Below are positions 33,103 through 43,795 of a DNA stretch of 64,000 nt, in pieces. Position numbers and translations under genes: made by a program. The notes below the pieces were generated by a model that worked only from the letters and a program-made list of their open reading frames with translations, was not told the origin of the DNA and ran no database searches. Positions within the stretch are counted from its first letter, which is position 1, and each line of letters begins with the position of its first letter. The stretch comes from Calliopum simillimum (lineage: Eukaryota; Arthropoda; Insecta; Diptera; Lauxaniidae): the NCBI GenBank assembly GCA_951812925.1, contig OX638370.1, positions 27,271,964-27,335,963 on the forward strand, read 5' to 3'.

Positions 33103-34260
33103 TTACTTCTTATTTAAAAGCAACTCTGCAAAAAATACACCCAAAGCCAATAATATGCCCCCAATCCAAATATACCACAATATCGTTAAATGTGCTAATG
33201 TAATCGATGCTGGATGCTCTACTTTATCCAGATAACAGCTTGTCATATTATTCTGTTGAATATCTGTATAAACCCTTTCACTCCATTTATTATCCAAGCC
33301 ACCCGCTTGGGCCCATAGTGTAAACAGCTTGAGCGGCTCATAAAATGGAGAATTCAATTGAGTTGCCAATGCATGATATACATTTGGTACACAAAGTTTC
33401 GAGGCGATTCTAAAAACTGGTTTCCATAGGCTTGCCTGCAAACGACGCATTTCTCTCCACTCTTCTTGGTATACAATATAACCAAATGAGGCATTCAATG
33501 AGGTCTGGTGACGTAAAATCGTTTCTTTATCTCTTATAATCACATTAGTATCACTAAAATTCTTTGGAAAAATGTTTAAATCAACAAACAATCTAATTTG
33601 ATATTCCCGTAGCATAAGAGTTATATTAGCAACACGCAAATCCTCTATGGTTTCCAATTGTTGTCCATATATGGTGGTACTCAGCAGTGAAGTCAGCGAG
33701 GTAACATACATCTGGGCAAAAATTAAGCCAGTAATTGTTAGGGGAATTTGTACAAGACGTTGAGATATCATGCCATCATTCAAATTATCCTGCAGCCTAA
33801 AGCTTGTTGGGAAATTCAACATGCCAGTGAGTGTTGTTCCAAATGCAATATCCAGGTTGATATGCTGAAATCGTTGATAATATCCAATCATGTGTAACAC
33901 TGTGAATAGCACAAATGTAAGTAGTAAGTACTGCCAAATGGTGACATTAAAAGTGTAGGGTATATAGTAGGCACGATCTATTTCTGGTATAAGTGGTAAT
34001 ATCACGCAAGAATTAGAGTTCGTTACAGGATAACTACCACTTATGCGATTTTTTATAAGAAATGTAAACGGATGTATACCAATATCTATAAGGCCTTTCT
34101 GGAGAAAATATATAGTGGTGACAACAGTACTACTATTCTTTTGATTTATGGTATCAATAGGTAGCTCAACAAACGTGCCATTCATCTTTCGCACAAATTC
34201 TATGTAAAGTTGACCGATCGTTCCAGTTACAGTGGTTTTGCCTGTTTTAGTATTGGTTAC
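33103..34260 (-). CDS. Ionotropic receptor, alternative C-terminal exon 2b' (locus 2)
   Basis: 385 codons plus stop, starting right after CTACAG with GTAACC at 34260 (phase 0); first internal ATG at 34194. It is the paralogue of 15402-14245 and nearly identical: same M1 (YLLLTFVLFTVLHMIGYY), same pore and M2, last helix ILWYIWIGGILLALGVFF. Differences cluster in the S2 part (LREYQIRLFVDLNIF against LQEYQQTLFVNLNIF; ALATQLNSP against ALPTKLNSP), part of the presumed ligand pocket. It would splice to exon 1' at 43185-42427 over 8.2 kb. All frames are open. Confidence 0.82.
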   Translation of the reverse strand, partial: VTNTKTGKTTVTGTIGQLYIEFVRKMNGTFVELPIDTINQKNSSTVVTTIYFLQKGLIDIGIHPFTFLIKNRISGSYPVTNSNSCVILPLIPEIDRAYYIPYTFNVTIWQYLLLTFVLFTVLHMIGYYQRFQHINLDIAFGTTLTGMLNFPTSFRLQDNLNDGMISQRLVQIPLTITGLIFAQMYVTSLTSLLSTTIYGQQLETIEDLRVANITLMLREYQIRLFVDLNIFPKNFSDTNVIIRDKETILRHQTSLNASFGYIVYQEEWREMRRLQASLWKPVFRIASKLCVPNVYHALATQLNSPFYEPLKLFTLWAQAGGLDNKWSERVYTDIQQNNMTSCYLDKVEHPASITLAHLTILWYIWIGGILLALGVFFAELLLNKK

Positions 34261-34665
34261 CTGTAGAGAAAAATATCAAAGAGAAAAATGATATTTAGTC
34301 CGAAAATATGGTTTTTATTCGAGTTTTCCGTTGAATTAATAACTGGGTCGATCAATAAATACCCCTATTTGAAGGCAGACGGCGCTGCTGAAGGAAGATG
34401 GCATTACAAAATGATGGTATACTGAATAAAATAAAGTAGTTTTTAGTTTAGATTTTATTTGACAGTAAGTTGTAGCACAAAAGAAATGAGTTAGAGATGT
34501 ACCATTAATTATTATTATTATTCATAATTAAATTAAATGAAATAAACTTAAGAAATTAATTATAAATAGTACTTTTAAGTACTTAATGTACAATATTATA
34601 GAAAAAAGTGGAGAACTTAAAACTATTTTCTTTATGATTTACTTCATAATTTTCAGTTAGATTTA

Positions 34666-35820
34666 TTACTTCTTCATTAAGCGCAACTCTACATAAAATA
34701 CACCCAAAGCCAACAATATGCCTCCAACCCATATATACCACAATATCATTAAGTGTTCCAATGTAATCGATGCTGGATGCTCTACACCCTCCACATTACT
34801 TTTTATCATACTATTCACTTGAATATCCGAATAAGTCATATCACTCCATTTGTTGTCCAAACCACCAGCTTGTGCCCATAGTGTAAACAGCTTGAGATGT
34901 TCATAAAATGGAGAATTAAATTTTGTTGGCAATGCAAGATAAACATTTGGTATACAGAGTTTGGAGGCGATTCTAAAAATTGGCTTCCATAGGCTTGCTT
35001 GCAAACGACGCATGGCTTTCCACTCCGCCTCGAATACGATATATCCAAATGAAGCATTCATTGAGGCCTGATAACGTGAAACCGTTTCGACATCTCTTAT
35101 AATCAAATTAGAGCTAAAATTCTTTGGAAATATATTTGATATGATATATATCATAGACTGACGTTCCGGCAGCAAAAGTGTTATGTTGGCAGCACGTAGG
35201 TCCTCAACGGTTTCCAATTGTTGTCCATATATGGTTGTACTCAGCAGCGAAGTCAGTGAGGTTACATACATCTGGGTGAAAATTAAGCCAGTGATTGTTA
35301 ACAAAATTTGCACCAGTCGTTGAGTGATCATGCCCTTACTTAAATGCTCATTTAGGCTAAAACTTGTTGGCAAATTCAGCATACCAGTGAGTGTTACTCC
35401 AAAGGCAATATCAGGGTTAAAACGCTGAAATTGTCGATAGTATCCAACCATGTGTAATAGTGCATAGAGCAGAAATGTTAATAATAAATACAGCCAAATT
35501 GTGACATCAAAAGCGTAAGGTATGTAGTATGCACGATCTATTTCTGGCACAACAGGTAATATCACACACGAATTTGAATTTGTAACAGGAAAACTACCGC
35601 TCATGCGAACATTTACAAGAAAACTAAACGGATTTATGGCAACATCTATAAGGCCTCCCTGCATAAAATTGTAGATGTGGTGAACAACTCTAACGCTACT
35701 TGAATTTATGTGATCGCTAGGTATTTCAACAAATGTGCCGTTGAGCTTTTTTACAAATTCTACATAAAGTCGGCCGATTGTTCCAGTAATGGTTTTTTCA
35801 CCACTTTTCTTGTTGGTCAC
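34666..35820 (-). CDS. Ionotropic receptor, alternative C-terminal exon 2a' (locus 2)
   Basis: 384 codons plus stop, opening at 35820 with GTG ACC after the acceptor TTGCTACAG (phase 0). The open frame continues upstream to 36039, but that is intron: the acceptor and the match to exon 2a both fix the boundary here. Paralogue of 16960-15806. A short block around residues 154-172, at the pore/M2 edge, reads FSLNEHLSKGMITQRLVQ where exon 2a reads FRLQGNLNNGIIAQCLVE, although the surroundings are almost the same. Splicing to 43185-42427 over a 6.6-kb intron gives 637 residues. Confidence 0.85.
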   Translation of the reverse strand: MTNKKSGEKTITGTIGRLYVEFVKKLNGTFVEIPSDHINSSSVRVVHHIYNFMQGGLIDVAINPFSFLVNVRMSGSFPVTNSNSCVILPVVPEIDRAYYIPYAFDVTIWLYLLLTFLLYALLHMVGYYRQFQRFNPDIAFGVTLTGMLNLPTSFSLNEHLSKGMITQRLVQILLTITGLIFTQMYVTSLTSLLSTTIYGQQLETVEDLRAANITLLLPERQSMIYIISNIFPKNFSSNLIIRDVETVSRYQASMNASFGYIVFEAEWKAMRRLQASLWKPIFRIASKLCIPNVYLALPTKFNSPFYEHLKLFTLWAQAGGLDNKWSDMTYSDIQVNSMIKSNVEGVEHPASITLEHLMILWYIWVGGILLALGVFYVELRLMKK

Positions 35821-36166
35821 CTGTAGCAAAAAATAAAATATATTTGCAATAAAGTCCGAAAATATGACTTGAAATTGATTTTCAATTGAATTTTTTTGTG
35901 ACCAATTTTTGAAAATACATAAAAATGTCCCCAAAAAATGCACAAGTATTTTTTGCGCAATTTTAAGAATTTTTTTCCTGATGCACTTTTTTCGTATCAC
36001 ACCTTGGTTTTGAGTAAAAATTTCTTTTTCCGACCACAAAAAAAAATTCCCATGTTCAAGTGGTTATATTTCGGTCTATTTTTAACGTAAGGAAATTTTG
36101 AATAAAGCGAACAAAGTCATAAGCAAAAGAGTAAAAAAACACAAGAATTCGAAATTTTCTACTTTT

Positions 36167-36370
36167 TATGCCCTACAGCCAGGGTATATTCACTTTGTCC
36201 TTCCGTTTGTAACGCAGAGTAGGAGGCGTGGCAGATATAGCAAAGCATATATATTCTTGATCAGCGTCATCTCTTGAGACGATATGGCCATGTCCGTCTT
36301 TCTGGCTTGATGGCAGACTGTGCGTGGAAATACATTTTTGGGATAACTGAGCAAGATAATTCAAGTAGCG
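36167..36370 (+). mobile_element. Helentron-like element, 5' fragment
   Basis: ATGCCCTACAGCCAGGGTA followed by the same 200 bp ('cactttgtccttccgtttg', 'atattcttgatcagcgtca', 'gccatgtccgtctttctgg') that open the complete copy at 28731. Truncated at the 3' side. Confidence 0.6.
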
Positions 36371-36894
36371 CTATCTCATGAACGGTAAGTAGTACCAAAA
36401 AATAGTTCGAAATTATTCTTATTGGAAATTGAACGTTCTACAAAATGCATTTTTTTTTTTCTAGGACGAAACGTTTTGGTTTTTCTAAATTATAGGTTTG
36501 TGGAAAAAATATCTCCTAAGCTACAGTTCATACGAAAAAACACAATACATAGCTTGTGGTGTAAGTTATTCCCATAAATAAGTAATTTTTATAAGCTGCA
36601 ATACGTAGGCTGCTATATACATATATTTCTGGTCTAGGCAACACTAATTTCAATAGCTAAAATATGGCAACATCATATCAAAGTTTGAAATTTTTTAGCA
36701 TAAACGTACTTACAACGTTTCGATGTACAAGTGCTACAGGGTCCGCCATCTAACGTTTTTTTTTTTTTCAACTAGTATACTAGTACGCTTCTGGAGTGAC
36801 TACTTTCGTTTCCGGTTTTTGTTTGTGTTTTTCTTAAATACGAAAAAACCGATTTTTTTTAAAAATAAATGGTGCGGAAACGATACCTTTCATA

Positions 36895-37020
36895 TGCATG
36901 TATGTATGTATGTATCTATATATCCATATATATATATTACACATACATACATATACAAGTATATATATGTACGTATATACATATATATGTGTACATAATA
37001 TGTATATACACACCGAGATA
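36895..37020. repeat. TATG/TATACA microsatellite
   Basis: Runs of TATGTATG and TATACATATAT with small interruptions, inside the DD41D element's left non-coding part. The ORFs at 36723 and 36869 translate this repeat. Confidence 0.85.
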
Positions 37021-37264
37021 TACTCAAAAATCGTTAAAAAAACTTAAAGGTCGAAAAAAAAAACGGCTGGACGTTCGATTTCGCGAATTGCGGATTTAGA
37101 TACTAGAAGGGTCCCCCAACATTATCCCTAAAAAAAATCGCGGGTGGTATTTCAAAAAGTTAAAAATTTTTAAAAACCACCGTGAGTACTTATTTCGTGA
37201 ATGGTAACACTTAGCTCATGTCTGATTTGACAAATAATTAGTTTTATCCTTCCGTTAAACGAAT

Positions 37265-38630
37265 ATGGTTGTGTATACGCTTGAACAACGCTTCGCTAAG
37301 TGGGCCTGCGATCGACATACAGAAAATACCGATTTTGCCAAAAAAATCATCTTTTTAGATGAAGCTCATTTTGATCTTGGCGGGTATGTAAACAAGCAAA
37401 ATTGTCGCATTTGGGGCACAGAAAACCGACACGCATACATTAAAAAGCCGCTGCACCCAAAACGATTCACTGTTTGGTGCGGATTTTGGTCCAGAGGCAT
37501 AATTGGGCAATTTTTCTTCGAAAATGAGCAAGGAGTGGCCGTTACAGTCAATGGCGATCGTTATCGGGCCATGTTGAACAAATTTTTGTTCACAAAAATT
37601 GAAGAGGAGGATATTGGCAACATTTGGTTTCAACAGGACGGCGCTACGTGCCACACAGCCGAAGCTACACTCGATGTTTTGCGCCCTGTTTTTGAAGATC
37701 GCATTATCAGCCGCAGAGCTGGTGTCGTTTGGCCACCTCGGAGCTGCGATTTGATACCGTTGCACAGTGGGAGATTGTGGCCATAAATAGGTAAAATTTG
37801 AAAGTGCTATGGATTTAAAAAATTTTCACGCCAATCGTCAGATAATACTTAGGGACGCAAAAAAAGCTATAAAAGTTTAAATCTTTGTTTTGGTTTAGCA
37901 ACACAGTGAGCCAACAGTTGGACTTTAAACAGAAAAAATGCTCTACAGAACTTTTAAAATTAGGGACTGCTGAACAAACGCTCTAGTTAATTTGTTTTAA
38001 GCCCGATCCACTAATGTAGCATGTCGTTAGAAAGTATATTGTTTCTACTTTGTTAAAAATATTTTTTTTTTTTTTTGCCGACTTTATGTGAATTATAGTG
38101 ATTTTTCAAATATTTAAAAAAAAATGGAAAAATTGCAAACTTTGACATTAAAAAAAAAAAAAAACACATTTTCTGATTTTCATTATTTTTTTTTTGAAAT
38201 TAGCGGGGTCAAGTTATTGAAAATTGATACCCATTTTGAAAAAAAATTCGGACCACGCCCCAACTTTGTATGGTAGGTAGGCGTGTCCGTCGGCGGATTT
38301 TGTTCATATTCACAGATTTTTATTATTTTAATGTAAGAAACATCTGTACTAAATTTCAATAGCCTAGCTCTATTATTACTATATACGACCGCCGTTCCAT
38401 ACAAACCCTCCCATTGTGCGTTGGACTATTATTTGTGGAGTGCCCTCAAAAATAAGTGTTACGCCGACAAGCCAGAGACAATTGACGCTTTAAAGGACAA
38501 TATTCGTGAAGCCATTGGTGAAATACAGCTGCACACAATCGATAATGTGCTTAAAAATTTGACCGATCGTGCAGTCTACTGCATGGCCAGCCGAGGCAGC
38601 CATTTGAATGAAATTATTTTCCATTATTAA
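37265..38630 (+). pseudogene. DD41D transposase, interrupted
   Basis: The catalytic half of a Tc1/mariner transposase. First aspartate in IIFLDEAHFDLGG, second in WFQQDGATCHTAEA, third in DYYLW after WPPRSCDLIPL. Counting from the second to the third gives 41 intervening residues, the DD41D signature known from the rosa family first described in a tephritid. The 656-bp insertion at 37763-38418 falls between CDLIPL and DYYLW; skipping it restores the frame. The C-terminal end (38421-38630: KNKCYADKPETIDALKDNIR) is intact. The DNA-binding N-terminal half is missing, so it is inactive. Confidence 0.85.
37763..38418. mobile_element. Transib-like non-autonomous element
   Basis: Ends CACAGTGGGAG and (inverted) CACAATGGGAG, 10 of 11 identical, flanked by a perfect 5-bp duplication CGTTG (37758-37762 and 38419-38423); removing it restores the host transposase frame. 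CAC(A)-type heptamer-like ends with a GC-leaning 5-bp duplication are the hallmarks of Transib, the superfamily related to RAG1. No transposase inside. The right 220 bp recurs at 12569-12783, and the left part at 27776-28185. Confidence 0.75.
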
Positions 38631-38683
38631 CCGGAAGGATTGTACTTTCAAATAAAAAAAGAAATTTGAGAAAATATCTAGTA

Positions 38684-41022
38684 CACTGAGAAAAGAGTAT
38701 GTTTCGATCAAAGAATTATATTTGATTGAACATTTTAGAAAATATTTGTTAATAATTAACAAATTTCGGTAAATATTAATATGCCTTTAATTGGACCTTG
38801 AAATATTGTCGATTGGGCCAAAACTGATATCTGTTTGATGGAATGTATTTGCTTTAACTTAAAAAAAACCTTGTCTGGGATTCGAACGCACTCTAAAAAA
38901 AAAAATAATTAAAAAAAAATCTTTCTTGTCTGGGATTTGAACCTACGCCCCCAGGTTATAACTCAAACATCTTATGCATTGAGCTAACTCTATCTACTTT
39001 AATTCTAAACAAAAAGTCATACAAAAAATTCAACAAGTATTGAAAAATTTCAAAAACATACTGACATTATTTTCAAAGCATTATTTTCAAAAGTTACAAA
39101 AAACAATCAATACTTGTTAAATTTTGTGTTTGACTTTTTGCTTAAAATAAATTCAAAATAACAATCACTACAAACGTAGATAGAGTTAGCTCAATGTATA
39201 AGACGTTTGACTCATATCCTGTGGGTCCTATGTTCGAATCCCAGACAAGAAAGTTTTTTTTTTTAAATTAATTATTTTATTTTTTTACTTTTCTTTGATT
39301 GACTTTTTGATTTGATATAACTTTTTCGTATTTCAATTTGTATATGTAGAACATCTATAGTTATAATATAGTTCTGATTGTTAAGCTGTAAGATTCAGTA
39401 ATTTACATTCGGTCATTGCGTCCTGAGGTTTAAAGAATTCAATACGCGCGGCATAGTTCCAATTCGCTATACATGGATTCCCTCTTACGATTGCAAGGTT
39501 ACAAATGTAGCTGGTAAATATATGGTAGCATCTGACAAAGAACAAAAAATGCCCCGGGGGTATGTGTTCAATCCCCACCCAGATATGATTTTTTTTTGTG
39601 TTTTTTTTTGTTTTTTTTTTTGTTTTTTTTTTGCAACTTGGCGAGTGCATTTAAATTTCAGAGAAGAGTTTTATTTTTAATTTATAACAAATATTATATA
39701 TTATGATGTCGCCGTGATCCTAGCAAATATTGTCATATTAGTTTCTAATTAATAAAAAGATTAATAATAATAGAGGTCTAAATTCAAAACAATAAATGTC
39801 TTTATATGCAAACATATATTTGGTAATTATTAACATATATACGATTGAACCAATAAAATTGCTCAAATATGCCACTCATTAAATGATATCAAATATTCGA
39901 TTCGCCTACACACAAAAAAAAAAAGGACATAATATTAATGAAAAATGTATTATTTCTAACGAAAAAATTCATCGAATATGAGCCGAGTACAGCATTCATT
40001 GATTATAAGTATTTTCAATCGTACGTTAAATAACGCATACGTTCGCTTATGAATTACTCATAAAATGTAAGAACTTTTCTTAAAATCTAAGAACAAAATA
40101 CGTAAATTTTTTTTATGAATCATTTTTAAAACGTAAGAACACGTTCATAAAATCTATGAATGAAATTCATAAATTGTTTTTTTTTTTTCAAAACAAAAAA
40201 ATTCAATCAAACTTTTAAAATACAAATTTTACACAAAAACGTCAGAGGAGTCTGTAGCGTATGTGATAAGTGGGCCAGTAATATTTCTCTGCGATTGGGT
40301 TCCCGGGTTCGAACCCCAGTGCGGGTGAAAGTTTTTTTATTTTAATTTTTTTTTTATTAGGAGAACGCTCATGTTCCAATACCAAGGACATACAATAATA
40401 AAATGAAGTGGTGCGTCTTAAAGAAAGTAAGCGCTTGATGCTGGAGAAGCTTTATGAAGCGCTAGTGTCCCATTGAACAAATCAATACTTACCATAGCAT
40501 GAAACAATGCGTAGGAGTCCCAAGAGAATACATAGCATGATGTCAAAAGCGACATTGAAAGGAACTTTCAACAATACTTTATTTGAAATTTACCATAAAC
40601 CAGTCTAGAACCAAAAGGTGTAGATGAAATACAAACTGAAAATAATATTTTAAGTTGATGAAACCCTTTCTAAAAAATTATGAACGTTTCTTTAATTTTA
40701 TGTAAACATACATAAAATATTTGATCTGTAGTTTTATGAAACGTCTTACGCACACGAAAAAGTTCTTAAAATTTAAGAACGGAAATTCATAAAAAAATTC
40801 TTCATAGAAAAATATTTATGAATTCATGTTCTTACGATTAATGAATCGTTCTTAAAATCAAAAAATTTTAATGTAAAATTTTTATTTGAAAATCAATGAA
40901 TTTCGATGTATGAATGCCGTTCATAAATATTATGTTCAATATTTTTTTGTGTGTATATCAAATATATTATTTGTTAATTATAACCAAATTTTGATGCATA
41001 TAATCATATTGTTTTCTCAGTG
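38684..41022. mobile_element. CACTGAGAAAA-ended MITE, copy 2
   Basis: Same ends as the copy at 19331-20718, flanked by TA (38682-38683, 41023-41024), inside the DD41D element. It carries its own inverted pair of tRNA-like modules: minus strand near 38998-38925 and plus strand 39180-39252 (TTAGCTCAATGTATAAGACG ... TGTTCGAATCCCAGAC). A third tRNA-like B box (GTGTTCAATCCCCACC) lies at 39563. It is interrupted by another MITE at 39909-40953. Confidence 0.8.
39909..40953. mobile_element. CACACAAAA-ended MITE with a tRNA-like module
   Basis: Ends CACACAAAAAAA and TTTTTTTGTGTG, then inverted ATAATATTNATGAA on both sides; flanked by TA (39907-39908, 40954-40955). The sister MITE at 19331-20718 has the empty site at 20653 ('cgcctatatcaaa'). 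The interior iterates TAAGAAC and TTCATAAAAT phrases. At 40243-40330 is a tRNA-like sequence with TAGCGTATGTGATAAG (A-box-like) and a perfect B box GGTTCGAACCCC; no complete cloverleaf is evident. Confidence 0.75.
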
Positions 41023-41097
41023 TAGTTTTTTGAGAAAATATCCAGTAGTTTTTTTTATAGAATTTTCAAAAAAAAAAGTTATTTGGCGGACCCTGTT

Positions 41098-41467
41098 GGG
41101 GTTTCCAACGAGAACAAACGTTTTTTACAACTAAGTGTTCACACAAAATCGATTGTATTGGAGTGGAACTAATGCCCAAAGATGCTTCTATCTCACGGTA
41201 TGTCACATGACGATCGTGTATTATCACTTCACGCACGGCATCAATGTTCTCTGGCACAAGGGCCGTTTTTGGACGAACTTCACGGAATTCGTCTTTGAGC
41301 GAGCGACGGACACGATTGAATTCATTAAACCAGTTTTTCACAGTGCTATAGGATGGTGCTTCATCGCTATACAAAGGTTTAAGTTCATCGATGCACTCTT
41401 GTCGTGATAATCCACGGTGAAAGTTGTGAAAAATGATCGCACGAAAATGTTCACGAGTTAATTCCAT
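41098..41467 (-). pseudogene. mariner transposase, N-terminal fragment
   Basis: ATG at 41467 opens MELTREHFRAIIFHNFHRG, the paired helix-turn-helix DNA-binding region of a mariner transposase: a first HTH (SRQECIDELKPLYSDEAPSY), the WFNEF linker, then a second HTH (RHVTYREIEASLGISSTPIQ). It ends at KPQ where the DD41D element's right terminus begins; the open frame continues only through that terminus. The catalytic domain is absent. It belongs to a different element from the DD34D copy at 28260-29870. Confidence 0.85.
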
Positions 41468-41577
41468 TTTTTTTGCCAAATTGATTTTTTCAAGTCACTG
41501 TAAACAACACAAATGACTATGGACATTAGTATTGCCTAGGCCAGAAATATATACAGCAGCCCATGTATTATGCCACA

Positions 41578-42426
41578 CTATTTTGCTCTAAAAGAGCACA
41601 TCGAAATTTATAAAACAACTCATTTGCAAGAATACTGGAAAACTTTCAAGGTAATACTACCAAATGACTGTACTATAATTCTTTACAAAAAGTTTCCAAC
41701 AAATTATATCCAGATTTTCCTTCTTTCGCTAGATATATTGAAAGAACTGTAAAGTGCTAATTTCGCCCCCTCCCCTCTTCGATTTCCACCATCTATTTTA
41801 ATAGCACTCCGCGGGTTTTTCTTCTTAAATGACTCTTTACCGGTTTCTGTAATAAAAACCAGTGAAAATCTTAATTCTTCTCTTTATGACATAATCAATA
41901 GTCTATAAGTTTGTCACCATGAATGAACTTTATATAAAGGGTTCCAGAGTACATATATTTCGGACGGGTTAAAGAAATAGCATAATCGCTGGGAAAGGTG
42001 TGTCGATCGAAAAGAAGATAATGTTAAAAAATACAAAATTATCAAAAAACGGGCATTTATTATTGATCGACCGCATTGACAAAAACAACAATTTAACGCT
42101 CGCAAGTTATGGCACGATAACTTTGGTGAAATATTTGTATGTTTTTTGAAGAAAAACTTAAAATAGATTTTCTATGAAATGATACGATAACTTATGCCAA
42201 ATTTGTCATACAGCTAAAGGAAGGTTCTTTATAGCAAGACTCGAATTAAAAGTTTTTTATATCGAAAACATAAGCACAGCTTTTGCGAAAACTATTGAGC
42301 AAGTTCTAAATTTCCCGCAGTTGGGTATAGATGTGCATCATCACTATTATCATGACATAAATTGCGACAAAAAGCTTTGCATGCGATACGAAGTATCCAT
42401 TACCATCACTTCTCGTATGTACTTAC
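41578..42426. other. Intron of IR locus 2, duplicated part
   Basis: 41800-42426 matches 18860-19330 plus 20720-21012 of locus 1, with the MITE of locus 1 absent here at 42209-42210. No gene. Confidence 0.65.
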
Positions 42427-43185
42427 TTTGAAGACATGTGGCTTATCCTGTAGCACTGGTGTTTTAAACTCATAACCCTGCAAGTCAATTATTTTCTGCA
42501 TAAAATACTTCGATTTATCCTGCACAGTTGTTAAATTAATCAACTTGACGGGTTTCGGAAAAGGCGTATACGTATATATTTCCATTCGAAAATCTGACAA
42601 ATTGGCAAAATTATCTTTTTGAAAAATTAAAATTACATTTAAAAAATTCTTAGCCCAACACCAAAGGAAAAAACTTTGCATTTTTTTCACACGTTCAATA
42701 TCTTGGATTCCAGTCAGTTCAGGACCCGCAAGTAAAAAAACAATTTTTGTCTCAATGCTGGCACCCAAAGAGATGGCAACGAGTTCTTTCACTTTTTCGT
42801 TAAATAAATCGTTAAGTATTACAATCGCCAAGTTCTTATTCGTCAATATATTGCTCAAATTTGGTATATAAATGGTGCCATTTGCATAGGTAGCCCCATG
42901 GTCTGCGGTGAATATCATTGTAGGTGTTAGTCCCTGTCTTAAAAGGACTCGGCCAGACTCTATGGGAGCGTATTTCACTTCATCATATAATGATAAGTTA
43001 AGAAATTTGTGTTCAGTTTTATTCTGCATGAGGTATATTATAAGATTGTCGAATGTATGAAAATTTTCAAAACTTCGTATTATTTGAACCGAATAAGTCA
43101 TTTTTCGATCTATCATTCGCATTTGAGATGCAATTGGGGTTAAAGCGATGGAAATTATTAGAACAAAATATTGAAAATACATCAC
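42427..43185 (-). CDS. Ionotropic receptor, shared N-terminal exon 1' (locus 2)
   Basis: 253 codons, ATG at 43185, ending H-V-F-K before the donor GTAAGT (42426-42421), phase 0. Same signal peptide as locus 1 (MMYFQYFVLIISIALTPIAS) and the same length; the two differ at roughly fifteen residues. It supplies the extracellular N-terminal part for exons 2a' (35820) and 2b' (34260). The intron to 2a' is 6.6 kb, swollen by the transposon nest at 36602-41577. No frameshift or stop. Confidence 0.85.
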
Positions 43186-43795
43186 TACGGTGGTGTTAAT
43201 CAGCGACAGTATACGTTGTTACTAAAATGACATAATCTCTTGGGAACACCGTAAAGGGTTTATGTTCTAATTATGAATTAATTAATACGAATGACCAAAA
43301 TTGATTTAATTTTGTCATTTCATTCGAATTAAAAATATCTATGGAACAACTGAAACATAACTTTATGTGTCGTCTGTAGACTAATGATCTAAGTGCGAGC
43401 ATTTGGTTTAGGTTTAGGTGGTGCTTTCACAAAAATTTACCCTTTATATATGGGACGTTCCATGTCAACTGCGACAGCTCTGCGACAACTCCTGAAGCAG
43501 AAGCAAGATAAAAATGCATTTGATGTCTCAAAATTTTTATCAGCACAAGATTTTTCGTATGAACAACGGCGATTTTTTGTTAAAATTCAAAATTCAAAAT
43601 GGCGGCCACAAAATGGCGACTACAATTAGAAATTTAACAAAAACTAGTTCGAATTTTTGTGAAAAAGAATCCAAGTAAAATTTTTTCATTAAAAAAAAAC
43701 CTTTACTTATGCATGGTTAGTAAGCTGTGAAAAGTCCATTTCAAAATCGTATTCGCATTAAAAGTTACTCGAGGTCAAAGGTCGCAAAAATCAGT
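43186..43795. promoter_or_regulatory. Upstream region of IR locus 2
   Basis: Conserved with 21772-22350 and so part of the duplicated unit. Presumed to contain the promoter of locus 2. After 43795 the similarity to locus 1 stops sharply, next to a dispersed repeat (43800-43920) also found at 53770 and 58150. Confidence 0.45.

Larger units (their letters stand above)
36737..41097 (+). mobile_element. DD41D (rosa-type) mariner-like element
   Basis: The ends are CAGGGTCCGCCATCTAACG at 36737 and its inverted match (CGTT..ATTTGGCGGACCCTG) to 41097, with TA at the left flank and TT at the right. It carries a plus-strand transposase (37265-38630) interrupted by a Transib-like element, and a second nested MITE at 38684-41022. 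Nested inside the mariner. Confidence 0.75.
36602..41577 (-). mobile_element. mariner shell enclosing a transposon nest
   Basis: Ends: TACGTAGGCTGCTATATAC at 36602 and its inverted relative TACATGGGCTGCTGTATA ending near 41577. Homology of the two ends continues through TATTTCTGGYCTAGGCAA. The N-terminal transposase piece remains at 41467-41098; the rest of the gene is deleted. A DD41D-type element (36737-41097) occupies the middle. All of it lies in the intron between exon 1' and exon 2a' of IR locus 2. Confidence 0.75.

Noticed and set aside
34666..36039. A single 457-codon receptor frame starting at 36039
   Set aside because: The first 73 codons are intron read-through. The acceptor CTACAG at 35821-35826 and the match with four other exons put the exon start at 35820.
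36723..37099. Membrane-like protein rich in I and Y
   Set aside because: Translation of a TATA/TATG microsatellite.
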